A stretch of 64,000 bases of DNA from Colius striatus (Eukaryota; Chordata; Aves; Coliiformes; Coliidae), in the NCBI RefSeq assembly GCF_028858725.1, contig NC_084767.1:33921395-33985394 (forward strand). The letters run 5' to 3'. Positions 51,650-62,159 of this stretch are shown here, in pieces. A model generated the notes under the pieces. The model was not told the origin of the DNA, ran no database searches, and saw only the letters and a list, made by a program, of their open reading frames with translations. A program made the translations under genes and the position numbers. Positions within the stretch are counted from its first letter, which is position 1. Each line of letters begins with the position of its first letter.

Positions 51650-54600
51650 TTTTCTCATTTTCAGAAGAGGACCAGCTACGAAAAACATGCACATTACATC
51701 TTCTGTCTTGATCTTTATTCTCTATCCAGTATATTCATTACAGTACTTTGATTAAATTATTGCATTTAGTTGCAAGAAATACATCTGCGTTTGCATCATT
51801 TCTGTTCAAAATTAGGATGAAGTGTAAAGGTATGTTAGGTAATTTACTGACACATCTTAAACTTGACAACTTCATATGGTAGGTGGGTTTTTTTTAATGG
51901 CTTCAGCTCATTTTCTAATTTAGATTTGAGTCTTGCAGTGGAGTGAGAGTGCGGAGATCATTGTTGAAGAATCAGAACCTCATTTGTTGCATTCAATCTC
52001 TTTTTCTTCAGAAGTGATGCTCTGATTTGTAGCAAAGCTGTTTTAGATTATTTTGGTACAGATGTCTTTGTGTTAAAAACATGCAAAAAACCAAGAGCTT
52101 TATTGTTTGGTTTGGTTTGGTTTGGTTTGGTTTGGTTTCTATGTCAGGCATGAACATGCTATGGCTGATCTGTATATATAGAAGATGAATTTTATCCCAA
52201 AAGTTAGAAGAGTCACTTAGTTGTAATTTCCACTGGAAGCTCTATGTATCTCATAGATACAAAAGTCTCTGAACTTAATGGGAAAACTCAATAGTGTTTA
52301 ATGTGCTTTGAATAGGAGACTGGATGAACCTGTCTCTGGAAAAAATTCTTCAACAGTGCTTAACACTGTGCTCAGGATTGTGTTGAGCTATGGAAGTATA
52401 GTTAAGAACATTCTCACACGCTTGGCCACTCCTGGGTAAAGAAGATAGAATAAAAAAAACGTAGTGAGATGAAAAGATGATCTGCAAAGATCAGTCATGT
52501 GATGCTGCCGAGGATGCAGTGGGATTAGATTTTCTGGAGAAAATGGGAAAATGGAAGCAGCACTGGTAACAGAAATTCTAGTGTTACTAGATTTGAAGTA
52601 TAGATATATTTTTAACCTAGGGTGAGACCAGAAATTACAAAGAATATATCAAAGTTATTAGTAGAGCTTCAGCCACAATACTCAGATTGCAATGTCAGAA
52701 TCCACAATATTGAACTGACTGAGATCTTCAGCCTTTCCTCCCCTTGAAGTGTGAAGCTCAGATTTCCATTCTGAATGCACATCCACACAAATACACAAAT
52801 CTCCATAGTATTTGAATTTGATGTTGGATATATCCCAACACAGAGAAAACACTTCTTTTTTTTTAGTTTGTCTACAGCACCTGAAAAATTGCAGCAGGTT
52901 CTTTGCTAAGAAAGTAGAGCTGGGAAAATAGGTAGTTTGTATGTTTCATGTGTGATTTCAGTTATTCTTTGCTGAGCAAGGTGAATGTTCTTACAGTTAC
53001 TCATAGGTCAGATTGCTCCAGAGCCATGAAGATTGCCATTTGTAATGAAAAAAAATGGCTTTAATTTGTTTGATGTGTCAGCCTGCAGACTCAGATTATT
53101 TCACTGCTCAGTTTCCTACAGATTATCTTCTTGTCTTCCATCCCTTTTATGAGTTGATACTATGTCTGTGACAAAAATCAGATTAGTAGGTTAAACTGTT
53201 TTTGCACTGGCTAGTAAGAGATGAAATCTTTATTGTTTCAATTTATCTCTCTGTAACTGCGACAAAGTAGGTGAAATTCAGCTGCTTAAACATTAGAGTC
53301 TAGACCATATTAGATGTCATACGACAGCAGAGACATAGAAGAGCACAAGACTAGAAGACCCAACATAGCAACTGGAGGCCAAGCTGATTATAGCAAATCA
53401 TCTGAAGTAGCACTAGAAGTGTGGTTCAGGCAGCTGAAGCCCCATTGGCTTTGACTTTTTTGTCTTCACTTTCTTTGTATTACTTCACCTGTTACATATT
53501 GTGAGAATCAATAAATCAAATGATGGTACTGACATAATTTGTTTTTCTGATTTGGGACATCTTCTTGGTTTCACTGCATGGGCTTATTAATGACAGCTCA
53601 CAACCCTGCATGTCAATAACAGCCCCAAAAGGTGGGTAAATCCTGGGATATGCTGAAGCAGGGAGCTCCATTGAACTGGGGGGAAGCTGCATTGTCTGTT
53701 GTTCTCGTGTGTACCTAAACATTAGGTGCTGGTTAGTTTCAGGCCAGTCAAATCTTGTAAAAATTGTGGCACAGCCCTTGCATTGCTAAAGTGTTTGCAT
53801 TCCAGGAGTTTATAATGTTCTAGACCCGCACTTTATTTTCTGCATTGCAGATCACATATCTGCTTGTTGGTATTTCTCAGTTACTATTAGCAAAGATTTT
53901 CTCCCTGCCTCTTTACAAGTGGCACTATTGTCTGATTGTCCAGTAAAATCTTACAGCAAATGTGAGTTGTTGTGGGGGAAGGGAGTGGGCAGGAGGAGGC
54001 AAGGCTGAAACATATTCAGCTGTCTTCTGGCTTTTAGGTGCTAGAGAAAAGCTGCATGAAAGCTAGAAATATCAGCAAGTAAACGTCCTGACAGAATACC
54101 CTATGGCTGCATAGGTTATTATGAAAAAAATTCTTAGACTATACAGGTTTTAAGGAAGGGAGTTTTGTTACATTTTTTATATTGTTTAAAATGTACAGAT
54201 CAGGGGTCTAGATAAGCAGAAAGGTTAGGGCTTCAAAGGCACTGACACATTGGATGGCCATTGACACATTAATATGTGCTGTATACCTGGAGGTGGTTGA
54301 GATGGACTCTTTCTACTTGTTTTCTTTGTGAAATATTTCTCTTACTATCCACCCTCAGCACTCCCATTCTGTGTAGCCTTAAATACCCAACATAAGTACT
54401 AGGTATTTGTTTGAAGATCTAGTACTCTGAAAATTAGATACCGGACTGCTAGGTCTGGTTCTTTCTCAGGCCTTTCAAACCTTCACTGTTGTACCTACAA
54501 CACATGTGTTGGCAGCACTCTTTAGGATTTTGACCTGCAGGACCTAGTAATTGGCATTGATTTAGTGCTTTCATTGTGGTACCTCTCAGGTATACATTAG

Positions 54601-55560
54601 GGGCTAAACCACACAAGAAGCAGCATGTCTCTGCTAAGAATCATTTTCTTTTCATCTAATAGGGAGTGGTAAAAGACTTGGGACTGTCTGCATTGTCCTG
54701 CAAGCCTACCCTGACACTAAATGAAATACAGAGACCTTTGCTGTAGAATGTAAAAATGGTAAATGAAACAAAAGCATATGTACATACAAAAATGGAGACT
54801 TTTGAAGCATGTATACATAAGTCCCCATTTAAAAAAAGAAAAGCCAGCAATAATAAAGCATTTAAAGATTAATGACCTTGTTTTTTGCATGTCCATCCAG
54901 GGAAATACATAAGAATCTAGAATCTCAAATCAGAATTTGAGATTTCTCTCTCAAAGAACACAGCACATTTAGAGTGTGGTCATCTTATAATGGCACCCAC
55001 AGCAGTCAGAGTATAGCACTAGCATGGCATAGAGATAACCAGAAGGAAAGTTTAAGTGTATGTGTAGTAGTATTCTTGATTTGGTTAAAACTTGGCCACT
55101 CTGAAGGAAAAGAATATAGATAGTTCAGGTCGGTGACAAGCTAAAATGAGAAGCATAGTTCCACAGTTCAGTGTTTGACACCCAACAGAAATGGATAATG
55201 TTGCATGTCCCAGGTTCCAGCTTCAGGCATTCCTACATATTCTAAATTCATCTGTTACTGGATAATATAAAAACAGGCCTGGCAGTTGTAGCTCTAACCC
55301 AGAAGTTCCCCCTCACAGTGAAGTGCCTTAAGATTTCTTAGGTTACATAGAATTAGGGGGCTCACGTTTCCAGATTGTTTCAGCTCACTGGAGAAGAGTT
55401 GAGGTAGGGAGCAGGAGTAGGAAATTAGCTGCATTAGCATTAATTGTTTGGAAACAGTGTCCTTTACACTGGCTCCTCCCTATCTTACCTGATTTGATGC
55501 TCAGTCCAAAAATAAATTCTGCAGGACAAAGCAAGTTCAGTTAACCTTTAGTAACACACA
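51650..55560. other. Intergenic region between AOX1 and the AOX2 pseudogene
   Basis: No coding exon with family resemblance seen. The only simple repeat of note is the TTTGG microsatellite at about 52105-52138. Short open frames (for example on the minus strand at 53516-53722 and 54656-54850) show no recognisable domains or codon signal. The 3' UTR of AOX1 and the promoter of the AOX2 relic would fall in this interval. Confidence 0.55.
52105..52138 (+). repeat. (TTTGG)n microsatellite
   Basis: Six to seven perfect copies of the pentamer TTTGG downstream of AOX1. Candidate length polymorphism. Confidence 0.9.
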
Positions 55561-55621
55561 GGATTTCATTAATTTTTCTTGATCTGTAAAGCTGTCTTTT
55601 TCAGACCTCAAAAGCACCAGC

Positions 55622-55676
55622 ATGGCTTGCCTTCAACAATCAGATAAGCCTGTCTTTTTTTGTGAATGTCAGGAAG
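55622..55676 (+). pseudogene. AOX2 relic, exon 1 equivalent with +1 frameshift
   Basis: An ATG opens a frame that reads SDKPVFF and then meets a run of seven T (55655-55661). With seven T the frame continues as CECQE. In the +1 frame after the run it reads VNVRK directly before an excellent donor (gtaagt at 55677), matching the AOX1 exon 1 ending LVFYVNGRK. One extra T therefore explains the difference, and without it the exon would be 54 nt, phase 0, as expected. Confidence 0.8.
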
Positions 55677-56272
55677 GTAAGTTTTTAAATGTTGATTTGA
55701 CTTTGTGTTTTGGGTGGGTTTTTTTTGAGCATCAGGGCTTAAATGTTTACTGTTCACATTCAGGAAAGCTATTATTCTGGAGAAACAGCTTGTTCACAGA
55801 TAATTATCTCTTATCTTTAATCTTCTTTATAGTTTCCTACTTTCTACCACAGTTTTTACCTAGAGTGACTCTGTATCACCCCTGATATCACAGTGGTGAT
55901 ATATGAAAAACATGATAGCAATGAATGGCAGTCGGTTTCTGTTTGCATTATAAAGCCCAAAGACTGTAGTGGTAGTAGTAATCATAGTATTTAGTTTTGG
56001 ATGCTTTTCATCACTTGTTTTTTTAACATACATTGATACAAATAATTCATGTTATTATTAGAAATGTCCTTTGCATTTTAATTATGCATCACAATCACTC
56101 TTCAAGTAATATTTCTCATTTTAAGAGATGTGATTTTGCACATTTGAGAGTAGGGACCTGAGTATTTTAGCATTTCATATCTACAGGTTCGATGCCAGAC
56201 CATTCCCAATTACGCCAAGGCTCCCAAACATTTCTGATTTCTTATGATTGATTCTCATATGGTTCATTTCAG

Positions 56273-56334
56273 GTAATTTGTGCTATTGCACAGTATGCAG
56301 GCCAGTTATAGACAGCTGCACATCTTTTGCTAGG
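56273..56334 (+). pseudogene. AOX2 relic, exon 6 equivalent (second Fe-S cluster)
   Basis: The exon is exactly 62 nt, like AOX1 exon 6, with acceptor tttcag and donor gtattt, phase 1 to phase 0. It reads GNLCYCTVCRPVIDSCTSFA against [20 protein letters not shown] in AOX1. The two cluster cysteines are kept, but CRCTGY has become CYCTVC and the last cysteine of the exon is lost. The frame is open. Confidence 0.85.
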
Positions 56335-56813
56335 GTATTTTCAATATTTTCAAATGTTTTCTTTATTTGAGACACTTGCTAGTATCTGAAAGGACTGAGC
56401 CTTCTTGAAATACCTACCTGGACTCTAACTTAATGTGGAAATTCTTTTTTGGTAAGCCTTTGGAAAATCTATCTCTTTCAGGTATTAAATGTGCTAGGCA
56501 CTTCAAGCTGCCACTAACTTTAGGTTTACATGCACTCTTGAAGTGCACTTAAGAATACTTTGCTCCATTTCCAATGACTTGTTACAGGCATCACTCAAAT
56601 AATTTTGATTTATTTTTTTTTTCCATTTACTTGATAGATACTTGGGTATCCAACAGAAAGTCATTCCTAGGGGCCCTGTGATTTAAGGTCTCCTGGAGCA
56701 ACTTCAAGTGACTGCACAAATCTGCTTTATAACAGGCAGAAACAAAACATTAATTTTCAAATACAACATAAAGCTGTGTCATTGCTTTATAGAGTAGGAT
56801 ATGGTTTCTTTGG

Positions 56814-56900
56814 GATCCAACATGTTGCTGACTCAAAGGAACTGGACAACATTGCTTGGATCAGGAAGAATGCATATGTTCATCTTCTACAGGAGGTCAG
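56814..56900 (+). pseudogene. AOX2 relic, exon 7 equivalent with stop codon and lost acceptor
   Basis: The frame reads DPTCC, then TGA (56829-56831), then LKGTGQHCLDQEE and on to a good donor (gtaagt at 56901). AOX1 exon 7 reads [19 protein letters not shown]. The stop replaces the codon after the CC pair. The bases before the exon are tttctttgg, where an acceptor AG should be, so the AG appears mutated to GG. Confidence 0.82.
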
Positions 56901-58423
56901 GTAAGTTACATATAATTTTTTTTTTCATTATCTCCTGTTCACTTTATGAGATTTGTAGAAAAGGACCATCTTGAACTATGGCAGCAACTATTTTTTGGGG
57001 GGAATTTAGCCCAGACCAGAACTCTGTGCTCTATGCTCTTAGTGCTGCAGAAAGGTAGTACAAGCATAGCTGCATTGCTGTGTAGTCAGAATGCAGACTG
57101 CAAGAAGTTGCCATAGTGCCCTAATACAAGTCTGTTTTGCTGAGGGATGGATTTGCCGTGACTGAAAAACTTTAATGAGCCTCCAAAGTAAAATGACTTT
57201 GGTGATTAGAGGAAAACTTGTTTTAACAGTGAAAAATCTTAGCCCCCCCAAAGAGTGTAACTGGGATGGATGTGTACATTTATGTGTGTGTGTATTGTCT
57301 CTTCCCCTTCAAGGACTGAAAATTGTTGGCCAGTTGTCATGGTTGTTTGAAATGTGAATCTGGCACAGCAGCAGTTGCCATTACAAAACAGCACACAGTT
57401 TGGGGACTGTCTTACTTGGCTTTCAATAGTTTGCATTCCTTGTAGTTACTTTCATCCAAGTTAAATATCTAGTCCCTAATTATTGTGAATATCAAAGGAG
57501 ACACAGAATTTTTTACGATTTCATCAACAGGGTCAGTCAGCAGACTAAGTCATCCAGAGCCAGATCTTAATAGTTACCATGGCCACAATTTGTTCAGGGC
57601 ACTCAAAGATAATGACTGCTGAGGAAAGGATAAAAGATTTCTCACTAGGATATGTCAATCCCTTTGCTATTCGGTATACTTGAGACCTGTTGCTATCTGC
57701 TCTGATAAGATTTTTGATTCTGAAAAGAAATCAGTGAGGCAGAAAAAGCTAACCAATTCTGGTAACATGGCATATCCAGAGTTTCCTTTCATGTGAGCTC
57801 CTGAAAGCTTAGAAGATGCATACCCACACAAGAGACCCCAGAAAAGAAAAAAAAAAAACAAAGATATCTGTAAACAAGTAGAAGCTGATCTTTGTGGTAT
57901 ACTGTCAGCACTCAGTTCTTGCAGTGCTTATGCAAGGGGAGAGAGGCTCTGCTTAGGCAGAGAAGTCACCTTTCTCATTAGATGGACTTTTACATTGTTG
58001 TGATGTCAAACTCCTCTGTCAGAAAGCTCCTTAACAGGCACAGTTTATGAAAAGAACATAACTATATACCATCCAGCGCCACATATTCCCACAGTGGAAA
58101 TTTCACACAATGTGACTGCTACACATTTGCTATGAACGCTTTCAGGAAATGCTGCAAGGTCTTTCTCAAGGCTTGATGTATTTCAAGCAAAGACTTGAGA
58201 GTGATTAGTATGATAGGTTCCTGACTTTAGAGTAGTTTTTGAATGTGTATACCAGAACTAAACATTAAAAATCAATTTGAGGATCTTGAATTTTTGAATG
58301 CAGCTCAACCTCAAGTGTCAAAACTCAATGTCATCTCAGGAAAAAAGTCTCATCTGTTGACAAAGACTTGCAACTTGCTCTGAAAATATGCATTCCCCTT
58401 TCTTCTCCCTAATTTCTTTGCAG
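56901..58423. other. Intron-like DNA between AOX2 relic exons 7 and 8
   Basis: No exon, RNA gene or identifiable mobile element seen. Contains a poly-A run at about 57847-57859. Confidence 0.5.
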
Positions 58424-58504
58424 AGTTATTCAAGTCTTTGGAATTCAGAAGAATTCTCACCCATGGAATTTATACAGGAATTTATATTTCCACCTGAACT
58501 AATG
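58424..58504 (+). pseudogene. AOX2 relic, exon 8 equivalent
   Basis: The exon is 81 nt like AOX1 exon 8, with acceptor ttgcag and donor gtaagc, open in phase 0. It reads SEEFSPMEFIQEFIFPPELM against [20 protein letters not shown]. It is well preserved, but the next exon equivalent downstream is 18, so it has no proper splice partner. Confidence 0.88.
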
Positions 58505-60282
58505 GTAAGCTTTAATGACTTTTGTTATCATGCAAGCATGAGTGAGTTCCCACAGATGCTGAAAACGTAATGATTTTGTTAGGCCGAAAGATCTATCCTC
58601 AGGTAAATAGATAAGATCAGTGTTAGTCAAACATAGTGAGGCATTTCAGTGTGGATAATCTGTATGTTGTCATTACTACAAATAGCTCATATTTTCACAA
58701 AAGAAATTGTTAGCCTCTCCAGAACTAAAACTGTGTTTTCCAGACTTTTCCCAAAGAACTCCTTACTCAGAACCATTACATTTTGGATCAGTTAGCCTTT
58801 TTTGTGGAATATAGTGTTTCCTTTGAAAAAATCCCAAATGATCTTCATCTTTTCTGTATTTTAATTCTCTGTTGAATTCAAACAACCACAGGACCCATTG
58901 TTTCCTTCCAACTGGTACATAGACCTTGGCAACCCGAGACTGGACTTAAAAGTGAGAAATGCTGCAGGTCCACAGGAGGGCCAAAGGACTTGAAGAGGAA
59001 AGAAGGAAGTTTATTGCAGTAGTTATTGGAGAGTCACAGGAGGACAGGTGGAAACTTGAAAGAAAGAGGCAGAAAGTGCCCGCAATCTGCAGAGAGACAC
59101 GAGAGAAGGGAGTTGTGAAAGTGGCAGTGCAGGATTTGCCCAGACCAACCTGAGCAGAATCCAGGCAGGCAGGCAGGCGCAGTCTTGTTTTCTAATCCTC
59201 ACTCATGTTTCAACAGCTTCTAGTGAAATTCCTTATTTGCATTCCTTTTAAAATACTCATGGGCCATTCTTGCTGTTATTACACAACCACTTCAGAGGCA
59301 CAAAAGTTCATTTGAGTTGTGGGAAAGAATAGCATAATTCTTGGACTTATTACTGCATTACAGAATGCTATTTGCTGCACTGTACTTGGCTTCGTAAACA
59401 TTTGTTATGGAGTACAACTTCTTTGTTTAATGATTGTTTCTCAGTGCAGAACACAGATAGTAAGGTATAAGATCCTTTATGGAACTGTGAAGTAGAAGGC
59501 AGATTTGCCTTTCTGCTACTTGACCTGCCTTTGAGAGACTCATGCTTTAAGAATGCAAGTATTATATGAGTATTTTACAACTTTTATATTTGGATTAATC
59601 ATCTTGGTTGAACTGCTGCTGGCTCAAAAAGCTGTTCAGCCAGAAAAGAGTTGCAGTCATGTGTTCTACATATTCAAACTGAGCTGCCAGGAAGAGTGAA
59701 CTGCTTCTCCAGGTTACACAAGGTCTTTAACATGTCCTCAATTGATCATGCTCAGCTTGTTCAAATTTTGTTGGGGTTTGTTTCAAGCTTTCAGTAGATT
59801 TAAACAGGTTGAGCATTAAGCTCTGTGTTTAAAAATTAAACCTACTTGGTGAATGTGCATCTGTGAAGATATTTAGGTGGTAATACTTAGTGACAGATTT
59901 TTCTATGACAGGATGGATACCCACACTACTAAGATTATGAGTGGTTCCCCAAACACATAGATTCTCTTTTTGTGTTTCAGGCATGTCTTTTACCTAGAAG
60001 GCCTGTCCATAGTTGCAACAGTTCTCTGGCTTGTCCACCGATCTTCTTGTTTCATTGCATACAGTTTGTTCTGTATAAGACTACAGTTTAAAAAAAAAAA
60101 ATCTAATTGCATCAAGAATTTTACCCCATAGTTTTGTTGCAAAATTGAAAAACTTTCAAAATCAAACTTTTGCTGCTCATCAATTTTCCACCAGAAACTT
60201 TGAATGTCAGCCAAGAACTTTGTTTGTTGTACTGTACTGTACCATGTACTGTACTCATTTATGTGCACATTCTACTTTCCAG

Positions 60283-60388
60283 ATCAATTGATGCATCAGA
60301 AGCCCTTCAGGTACCAGGAGTGGTTGACGTCGCAACAGCAAGAGATGTTCCAGGGGAAAATGGCAAGGATGGGCAAGCATATGCAGAA
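60283..60388 (+). pseudogene. AOX2 relic, exon 18 equivalent
   Basis: Acceptor ttccag, entering in phase 2 exactly as AOX1 exon 18. It reads SIDASEALQVPGVVDVATAR, then DVPGENG...AYAE. The 3' end is uncertain: a gttaag donor after GAA 60388 keeps phase 0 but makes the exon 21 nt shorter than in AOX1. Otherwise the frame runs on to a stop near 60460. Confidence 0.85.
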
Positions 60389-61286
60389 GTTAAGATATTT
60401 GTTACTTCTGGAGGAGTATCTAGACCTTTTGTTTCAGTTATTTACAAAAAAGGAAAGTGAGTTTGCAAGTGTCATCTTATTGGAATTAAATAAGTGCAAG
60501 AACTGTTAATGTGCTGCCATGCAGGCTGCGATGGACAGAATTGCCATTTCCCAGTGACAGAGAAAGGAAAAACTTCCTTAAATAATTTGGGATTTAAATC
60601 ATCCATGATTCCTTAAAGGCTGGTAAACGAGTGACTGTCGTGGATTCTGAGAAAGTATGAAATAGCCATGGCATTTGAGATTCTCAAAAATGAGACAAAT
60701 AAAATGAAACTTGCCAAGTTGGAACCAATATAAAATTAATTGCCAGATTATACATATTTAATATGGCAATGGGAGACAACACTCTTTCTTTCTGATGAAC
60801 ATCAACAGAGCTAAGAAATTTATAGGATCCATGCAGCCATCGTGACTGTACACACTGTCCCAGGCTTCAGGCTGTCCATCACAAGAGATGCTAGTGTGTG
60901 GTATTTGCAACAGAGCAGAAATAATTCCTAATGTGTTGATCCACTTCTCTATTCCTTCTTGTATGAGTTTCCTTTATTTCGGAGTACAGAGAAGAGAAGC
61001 AGTCTATGCCCGATGGGATTTTACTTGGCATAGTATCTGGCCACCTCAGGATGAACACAGGAAATGTTCATGACACTGATGTCAGCAGCATTTCTAATGC
61101 CAGAAATGTAGCAGCAGTTGAAAGATGATAATACACTTCTTATTTAATAAAGATAAATGTGCACTCAGATAATATTGTGACAGAAACATAAAATAAAAGA
61201 GGCATCTATTTCCACAAAACACTCTCTGTACAGGAACTTAGCTACTCCTGTGTTTATTCCTTGGGTAATACATTATTGTGCTGCAG

Positions 61287-61406
61287 GTGATTTGTGTTGG
61301 TCAGATAATCTGTGCTGTGGTTGCAGAGTCACTGACTCAGGGAAAGTGTGGAGCTGAAAAGGTGAAGATGGTGTATGAAGATCTGGAGCCAATTCTGACC
61401 GTTGAG
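61287..61406 (+). pseudogene. AOX2 relic, exon 19 equivalent
   Basis: Bounded by tgcag and gtaata, phase 0, open. It reads VICVGQIICAVVAESLTQGK and ends DLEPILTVE, strongly like AOX1 exon 19 ([15 protein letters not shown] ... LEPVILTIE). It is 120 nt instead of 123, a one-codon in-frame deletion at the EPVIL position. Confidence 0.9.
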
Positions 61407-62062
61407 GTAATAATCTGTCTTGTCTCACTTGTCTAATAGGGCTCTTAAGTCTCATCACTCATCATTTACCTCCTTGTGCAAAAGTCTGCCAGCCTTTGGA
61501 TTTTTCTTCTTTTTTAGTAAATAGCCTCCAAACTTTTGTGTTTAGAAAAACACAAAAAAATCTTATTAGGTACCTATTCATTCAGTATATCCAAGACTGA
61601 TCTTTGTGGAATACTCGGGAAGTTTTAAGCAAGCAATTTCATGCTTCCAGGAGCCAAATTCCCAGCAGGAGTAGGTCAGTATAGAGTTAAATCTGAGAGC
61701 TTATGTTTGCAGAAGTTCTGTAACCACACGTCCTGTGTCCATATTCTGAAAATTTTCAAGTCTGGGCAGGTTTTCAGTAGCAAGCAATCTTGTTCTAGAT
61801 TATTTTCTACAGCTCTGAATGCCACTAACAAATATTTAGTATTTCTAATTGAGGGGGAAGAGAATTACATGGAGTACAAAAACAGGGAAAAAAAACAGAA
61901 GCTTTCTGTGATGGTGAGTGACTATCCTGCTCTTTCTAATAGCTGCAGCCATCTGTCCATCTGAAAAAGGATCATGTGGATGATGAAAGATTGTACTATA
62001 TAGAAACCATCTGACTTCTGAATTACAATTAACATGTTGTTTGATTTTTCTTCTTGCTGCAG

Positions 62063-62159
62063 GATGCAATGAAACATCATTCATACATTACTGAAGAACG
62101 GGAAATAGAAAAAGGAGATATTGAGAAAGGATTCAGGTCTGGTGATAAAATCATAGAAA
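62063..62159 (+). pseudogene. AOX2 relic, exon 20 equivalent with altered donor
   Basis: Acceptor gctgcag, open, reading DAMKHHSYITEEREIEKGDI and then EKGFRSGDKIIE, matching AOX1 exon 20 (DAIKHNSF ... DNIIEG). At the expected 97-nt end the donor is gcagtt preceded by GAAA instead of G|GT, so normal splicing to exon 21 looks lost. The frame then runs 26 more codons to a stop (TGA 62234-62236). Confidence 0.88.

Larger units (their letters stand above)
55622..62159 (+). pseudogene. AOX2: Second aldehyde oxidase (AOX2-like), decayed unitary or duplicated pseudogene, 3' part not seen
   Basis: A tandem copy downstream of AOX1 in the same orientation. Recognisable exon equivalents are 1 (55622-55676), 6 (56273-56334), 7 (56814-56900), 8 (58424-58504), 18 (60283-60388), 19 (61287-61406) and 20 (62063-62159), in colinear order and separated by intron-like DNA, so this is not a retrocopy. 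Exon phases match AOX1. Lesions are a 1-nt frameshift in exon 1, loss of acceptor AG and an in-frame TGA in exon 7, a one-codon deletion in exon 19, a missing GT donor at exon 20, and no detectable exons 2-5 or 9-17. The Fe-S and FAD domains therefore cannot be made. Birds such as chicken are known to have AOX1 and AOX2, so AOX2 is the likely identity, inferred from position. Exons beyond 20 may continue outside the window. Confidence 0.88.

Noticed and set aside
55894-55955. Weak resemblance to AOX exon 2 (VIYEKHDSNE...) after a cacag acceptor
   Set aside because: Only scattered similarity, no matching donor, and it needs gaps to align. It could be chance.
58892-58951. Possible AOX exon 16 relic (DPLFPSN...) after ccacag
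   Set aside because: Only the first few residues resemble DPCQYPG, and there is no donor at the expected length. Not strong enough to annotate.
58959-59153. 64-aa open frame rich in Arg and Lys, with a local ERKRQKVP stretch like AOX exon 13
   Set aside because: The similarity is a few basic residues, with no splice sites or continuing homology.
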